A stretch of DNA of 8,065 nucleotides from Candidatus Aenigmatarchaeota archaeon. GTDB lineage: Archaea > Aenigmatarchaeota > Aenigmatarchaeia > CG10238-14. The notes under the pieces are model-generated. The model was not told the origin of the DNA and did no database searches. It saw only the letters and a list, made by a program, of their open reading frames with translations. This document shows positions 4,761 to 8,065 of this stretch, one piece after another. Each line of letters begins with the position of its first letter. The stretch's first letter is position 1. The stretch lies in the NCBI GenBank assembly GCA_025058005.1, contig JANXDN010000013.1:1-8065 (forward strand). The letters are read 5' to 3'. The position numbers and the translations under genes are program-made.

Positions 4761-7391
4761 ATGGACAGGCAATGGCACAAAATTTCTGCAGAAGAAGCAA
4801 TAAAATTGCTAGGTTCTTCTAAAAATGGTCTAAGCATAGAAGAGTTTGAAAAGAGAAAGAGGATATACAAGAAAAACATAATTTACGAGGAGTATGACAT
4901 AAACATACTTAAAATAATCCTTAGTCAGTTTAAAAGTTTTTTAATAATATTGCTTTTGATAGCAGCCACAATTTCTCTAGTAATAGGCGAGGTTCTAGAC
5001 TTTTTTTTGATTATATCTTTCGCTCTTATCATTGTTACTATAGGTTTTGTTCAAGAATACAAAGCTGAAAAAATAGTAAAGCAACTAAAAAAAATGACAT
5101 TACCTCAAGTTAAGGTAATTAGAGGAGGCAAGCAAATAGAAGTTTCATCTGCCGATCTTGTCCCTGGCGATATCATAATATTGATAGCAGGAGACAAAGT
5201 TCCAGCTGACGCAAGAATTATAGAAGCACATTCTCTTGAAGTCGATGAATCTTTGCTTACAGGAGAGTCTGTGCCTGTTAAAAAAACAAGCGATATCATA
5301 AAGGAGGATGTGGAGATTGCTGATAGAATAAACATGCTTTTTTCTGGCTCCACAGTTACACACGGCAGATGCATGGCTATAGTCACAGAGACAGGAAACA
5401 AAACAGAAATAGGTAAAATAGCAAAGTTAGTCAGTCAAGAGGAAGAAAAATCACCTTTGAAAAGCGAAGTAGATAAACTCGGCAAACAATTAGCCTTTTT
5501 AGTTTTAACATTCTGCCTTGTAATATTCCTCATCTCCATTTCAAAAGGTATGGAAGTGAGATATGCATTTCTTGCAGTCTTAGCGTTAGCAGTTTCAGCT
5601 GTGCCTGAAAGTTTGCCTATAATAATCACTGTTTCCTTGGCTGTTGGTGCCAATGTTATGGCAAGAAAAAAGGCTTTGGTAAGAAAATTCGCAGCTATTG
5701 AAAGCCTATCAAGCATAGATGTCATATGCACAGATAAAACAGGTACTTTAACTAGAAACGAACTAACTGTGAGAGAAATTTATACTAACAAAAAGTTTAT
5801 TGTTTCTGGAAGTGGATATATTCCAGAAGGAGAATTTTATTTAGATAACAAAAAAATAGATCCAACTAAGGATGAAAGATTGTTCATGCTTATAAAAACA
5901 GGTGTGATTTGCAATAACGCAGTGTTGAAAAATGATACCGGCAACTATTGGGTTATGGGATCACCTTTAGAAGGAGCCCTGCTTGTTTTAGCTAAAAAAG
6001 CAAAAGTAGATATAGAAAGAAAAGAAGAAAATTTGATTTTCGAAATACCTTTTGATTCAGAAAGAAAGATGATGAGTGTTGCTTATAGAGATAAAACTAA
6101 CTTTGTTTTTTCCAAAGGTGCACCTGAGGTTTTGATTGAAAAATGTAGTTATGATTTTGACGGCAAAATGTTAACAGAAAGAAAAAAGAAGCTTATAATT
6201 TCACAAGCAAGAGAAATGGCGTCTCGTGGTTTGAGAACTTTGGCTCTAGCTTACAAAAAAACCGATAAGCCAAAACCAAACAACGCTGAAGCAGGTCTAT
6301 ATTTCATAGGCATAGTAGGTATGATAGATCCGCCAAGAACAGAAGTAAGAGAAGCTTTGAGAAAATGTAGAGAGGCTGGAATAAATGTGAAGATAATAAC
6401 AGGAGATCATGAATTAACAGCTATGTATGTTGCTAAAGAGGCTGGAATGAAAGTAAGAAAAATTATAAGTGGCAAGGACATGAATAACATGACTTTTGAG
6501 AGACTTGTGGAAATAGTTGATGATATAGATATATTTGCCAGAATAACACCAGAACATAAAATAAAAATTGTTCAGGCTCTTAGAGAAAGAGGGCATAGAG
6601 TGCTAGTCACTGGTGATGGCATCAATGATGCTCCTGCTTTGAAGATGTCAGAAGTCGGTATATCCATGGGTAGGGGCACTGAAGTGGCTAAAGAAGCTAG
6701 TGATATTATACTAGTGGAAGAAGACTTTAATACAATTGTTCACGCTATAGAAGAGGGCAGAAGAGTTTATCAAAACATAAGAAACTCTGTAGTATATCTA
6801 GTTTCAACGTCGGTTGCAGAAGTTTTTGTTATTTTAGCAAGCGCTATCTCTGGTTTGCCTTTCCCATATACAGCTAAGCAAATCTTATGGCTCAATATAG
6901 TCACAGAAGGTATACCGGCAACAGGTTTTGCTTTTGAAAGGGGAGAAAGAGATTTGTTAAAGGAAAAACCAAAGGATCCAAAACAAGGATTTTTAGATAG
7001 AAAAATTGCCAAAAGAATTATAAGCCTATCTACTTTGATGTTTGTATGCGTCTTTTCTCTTTATTTCTTCTTCTTTAAAAAAGGTTTGGCAACCGCTGGC
7101 ACAATTGCTTTTAATACCATGATTTGGTTTGAGCTTTTCAATGCTTTGAATTGCAGATCGGAAAGAACATCTATTTTCAAGATGAAGCTCAAAGACAACA
7201 TTACCTTTGTAACACTCTTCTCCATATCCGTCTTACTTCAAACAGTAGCCATATTCAATCCAACTTTCTTGCGTATAATGGGTCTAGAGCCTATAGGTTT
7301 TAAAGAATTTTTAATATCTCTCATCGTAGCATCCTCTATCCTAATCTTAGGTGAATTAAAGAAGAGAAAATATAATTATCTGCCTTTTTAA
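4761..7391 (+). CDS. P2A-type cation-transporting P-type ATPase (probable Ca2+ pump)
   Basis: This 876-residue membrane pump has all P-type ATPase motifs in order: TGES (167-170, actuator), PESLP in M4 (282-286), phosphorylation motif CTDKTGTLT (Asp325), KGAPE (452-456, nucleotide domain), TGDH (547-550) and TGDGINDAP (617-625). Membrane segments are visible at about 52-75, 78-98, 242-261, 268-296, 676-698, 703-727, 751-772, 779-797, 814-831 and 848-864, the ten-helix type II layout. SERCA-like ligand positions kept are Glu283 (M4), Glu687 (M5), Asn712 and Thr715 (M6) and Glu791 in M8 (ELFNALNCRSE). Two differ: Ser684 where SERCA has Asn768, and Glu716 where it has Asp800. Ca2+ (or Mn2+) efflux is most likely. 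It starts 2 nt after the aldolase stop, with only a weak AAGGTAT upstream, so it is probably cotranscribed with the kinase and aldolase. Confidence 0.93.
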   Translation: MDRQWHKISAEEAIKLLGSSKNGLSIEEFEKRKRIYKKNIIYEEYDINILKIILSQFKSFLIILLLIAATISLVIGEVLDFFLIISFALIIVTIGFVQEYKAEKIVKQLKKMTLPQVKVIRGGKQIEVSSADLVPGDIIILIAGDKVPADARIIEAHSLEVDESLLTGESVPVKKTSDIIKEDVEIADRINMLFSGSTVTHGRCMAIVTETGNKTEIGKIAKLVSQEEEKSPLKSEVDKLGKQLAFLVLTFCLVIFLISISKGMEVRYAFLAVLALAVSAVPESLPIIITVSLAVGANVMARKKALVRKFAAIESLSSIDVICTDKTGTLTRNELTVREIYTNKKFIVSGSGYIPEGEFYLDNKKIDPTKDERLFMLIKTGVICNNAVLKNDTGNYWVMGSPLEGALLVLAKKAKVDIERKEENLIFEIPFDSERKMMSVAYRDKTNFVFSKGAPEVLIEKCSYDFDGKMLTERKKKLIISQAREMASRGLRTLALAYKKTDKPKPNNAEAGLYFIGIVGMIDPPRTEVREALRKCREAGINVKIITGDHELTAMYVAKEAGMKVRKIISGKDMNNMTFERLVEIVDDIDIFARITPEHKIKIVQALRERGHRVLVTGDGINDAPALKMSEVGISMGRGTEVAKEASDIILVEEDFNTIVHAIEEGRRVYQNIRNSVVYLVSTSVAEVFVILASAISGLPFPYTAKQILWLNIVTEGIPATGFAFERGERDLLKEKPKDPKQGFLDRKIAKRIISLSTLMFVCVFSLYFFFFKKGLATAGTIAFNTMIWFELFNALNCRSERTSIFKMKLKDNITFVTLFSISVLLQTVAIFNPTFLRIMGLEPIGFKEFLISLIVASSILILGELKKRKYNYLPF

Positions 7392-7432
7392 ATTTAGAAA
7401 AGGATAACTAATATTTTGATTGTTGATGTTTT

Positions 7433-8065
7433 ATGGCAGAGACAAGAATAACTAGACTAAGCATGCAAGGTTTTAAATCATTTAGAAAAAGAGTTTCAAT
7501 ACCTTTTTTTCCAGGTTTAACTGTGATTAGTGGACCAAATGGTTCTGGTAAAACAAACATACTTGACGCTGTTTGTTTTGTCTTAGGAAGAACTTCTATG
7601 AAATCATTAAGAGCAGAGAGATTGCATGATTTAATTTATCATGGAAGCAAAATACATGCTCCAGCTGATTATGCTGTGGTCACTATTTGGCTAGATAATA
7701 GGAGCAAAATTTTTCCTTTTGAAGATGATGAGATCTCAATTACAAGAAAAATTAGTAAAAATGGTATGAGCTTGTTCAAACTTAATGGAAAAACAACCAC
7801 AAGAGAAAAAATACTTGAGGTTCTTTCAGCAGCAAGAATTCATCCAGAAGGTTTCAACATAATAATGCAGGGTGATGTCAACGAGATTATAGAAATGACT
7901 CCAGAAGAGAGAAGATTTATTATAGATGATATTTCTGGCATAAGCCAATACAATGAGAAAAAAGAAAAAGCCAAAGCTAATTTGGAAAGGGTTGAGCAAA
8001 AATTGAAAGAAGTTGAAATAGTTATTTCTGAAAGAATGCAAAGACTAATTGAGCTTGAGAATGAT
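7433..8065 (+). CDS. smc: SMC chromosome-segregation ATPase, N-terminal part (runs off right edge)
   Basis: The frame from ATG 7433 is open for exactly 211 codons to the window end. SMC proteins form dimers with a hinge, long coiled coils and a head ATPase, and organise and segregate chromosomes. Visible are the N-terminal head strand ITRLSMQGFKSFRK (6-19), Walker A GPNGSGKTN (34-42), the downstream DAVCFVLG (45-52), the Q-loop region FNIIMQGDVNEII (141-153, Gln146), and TPEERRFIIDDISGI (156-170). From about residue 172 a charged, heptad-like stretch rich in Lys and Glu begins the first coiled-coil arm. Hinge, signature motif and Walker B lie outside the window. RAD50-type ATPases are less likely because QGDV...PEERR...ISGI is SMC-like. 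In-frame stop TGA at 7424-7426 fixes the start. It follows the ATPase gene by 41 nt, with no strong Shine-Dalgarno; an AT-rich TAATATTTT at 7409-7417 could be its own promoter. Confidence 0.95.
   Translation, partial: MAETRITRLSMQGFKSFRKRVSIPFFPGLTVISGPNGSGKTNILDAVCFVLGRTSMKSLRAERLHDLIYHGSKIHAPADYAVVTIWLDNRSKIFPFEDDEISITRKISKNGMSLFKLNGKTTTREKILEVLSAARIHPEGFNIIMQGDVNEIIEMTPEERRFIIDDISGISQYNEKKEKAKANLERVEQKLKEVEIVISERMQRLIELEND

Noticed and set aside
5105..5731. Minus-strand open frames of about 70-98 codons opposite the ATPase gene
   Set aside because: They fall under the ATPase actuator and M4/phosphorylation regions, whose plus-strand motifs are intact. The antisense peptides show no family features.
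6226..6236. An 11-nt match (GTGGTTTGAGA) between CRISPR spacer 1 and the ATPase gene, suggesting self-targeting
   Set aside because: Eleven of 37 bases with no extension on either side is within chance expectation and too short for targeting.
7826..8041. Minus-strand 71-codon open frame at the right end
   Set aside because: It is antisense to the SMC head and coiled-coil start, which carries Walker A and Q-loop motifs in the plus frame. The Phe/Leu-rich peptide is the expected mirror of Lys/Glu-rich codons.

Overview
The window reads as a piece of an AT-rich archaeal chromosome. The archaeal signs are a class I fructose-bisphosphate aldolase of the archaeal (DeoC/FbaA-like) type, an archaeal-style SMC N-terminus, a PfkB-type sugar kinase in place of a classical PfkA, PEP synthase as the pyruvate/PEP enzyme, a BRE/TATA element about 30 nt before a start codon (leaderless transcript), T-rich termination, and few Shine-Dalgarno sites. 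The compact low-GC layout would fit a DPANN-type lineage such as Aenigmarchaeota or relatives, but that placement is a guess from gene style only.

Layout, left to right. Positions 1-128 (minus) probably hold the first 42 codons of an unrecognised membrane protein that runs off the left edge. Positions 147-310 are a very small CRISPR array: three identical 30-bp repeats and two 37-bp spacers, with no cas gene in view. A T-rich terminator for the minus-strand genes follows at about 356-380. Positions 415-2886 (minus) form a two-gene operon: a 67-residue winged-helix protein (DUF2582 type), then phosphoenolpyruvate synthase, which starts at TTG behind a Shine-Dalgarno that overlaps the upstream stop codon.

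The 161-bp divergent intergenic region 2887-3047 contains a good BRE/TATA for the winged-helix operon. It also holds a perfect 16-bp palindrome, TCCCTTATATAAGGGA, enclosing a second TATA-like core that faces the plus-strand genes. Rightward from 3048 comes a tight cluster: PfkB sugar kinase, class I FBP aldolase (8-nt overlap) and a P2A-type cation ATPase (2-nt gap). After a 41-nt gap the N-terminal 211 codons of an SMC chromosome-condensation ATPase run off the right edge.

How the genes fit together: the sugar kinase and aldolase make and split (or rejoin) fructose 1,6-bisphosphate, while PEP synthase interconverts pyruvate and PEP at the bottom of the same pathway. The two operons diverge around a palindromic, TATA-containing segment, and one begins with a small DNA-binding-type protein. 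This suggests a local control point for carbon flow (inference). The most unusual accessory signal is the mini-CRISPR: one spacer looks like a captured translation-initiation site and the other contains a perfect hairpin.
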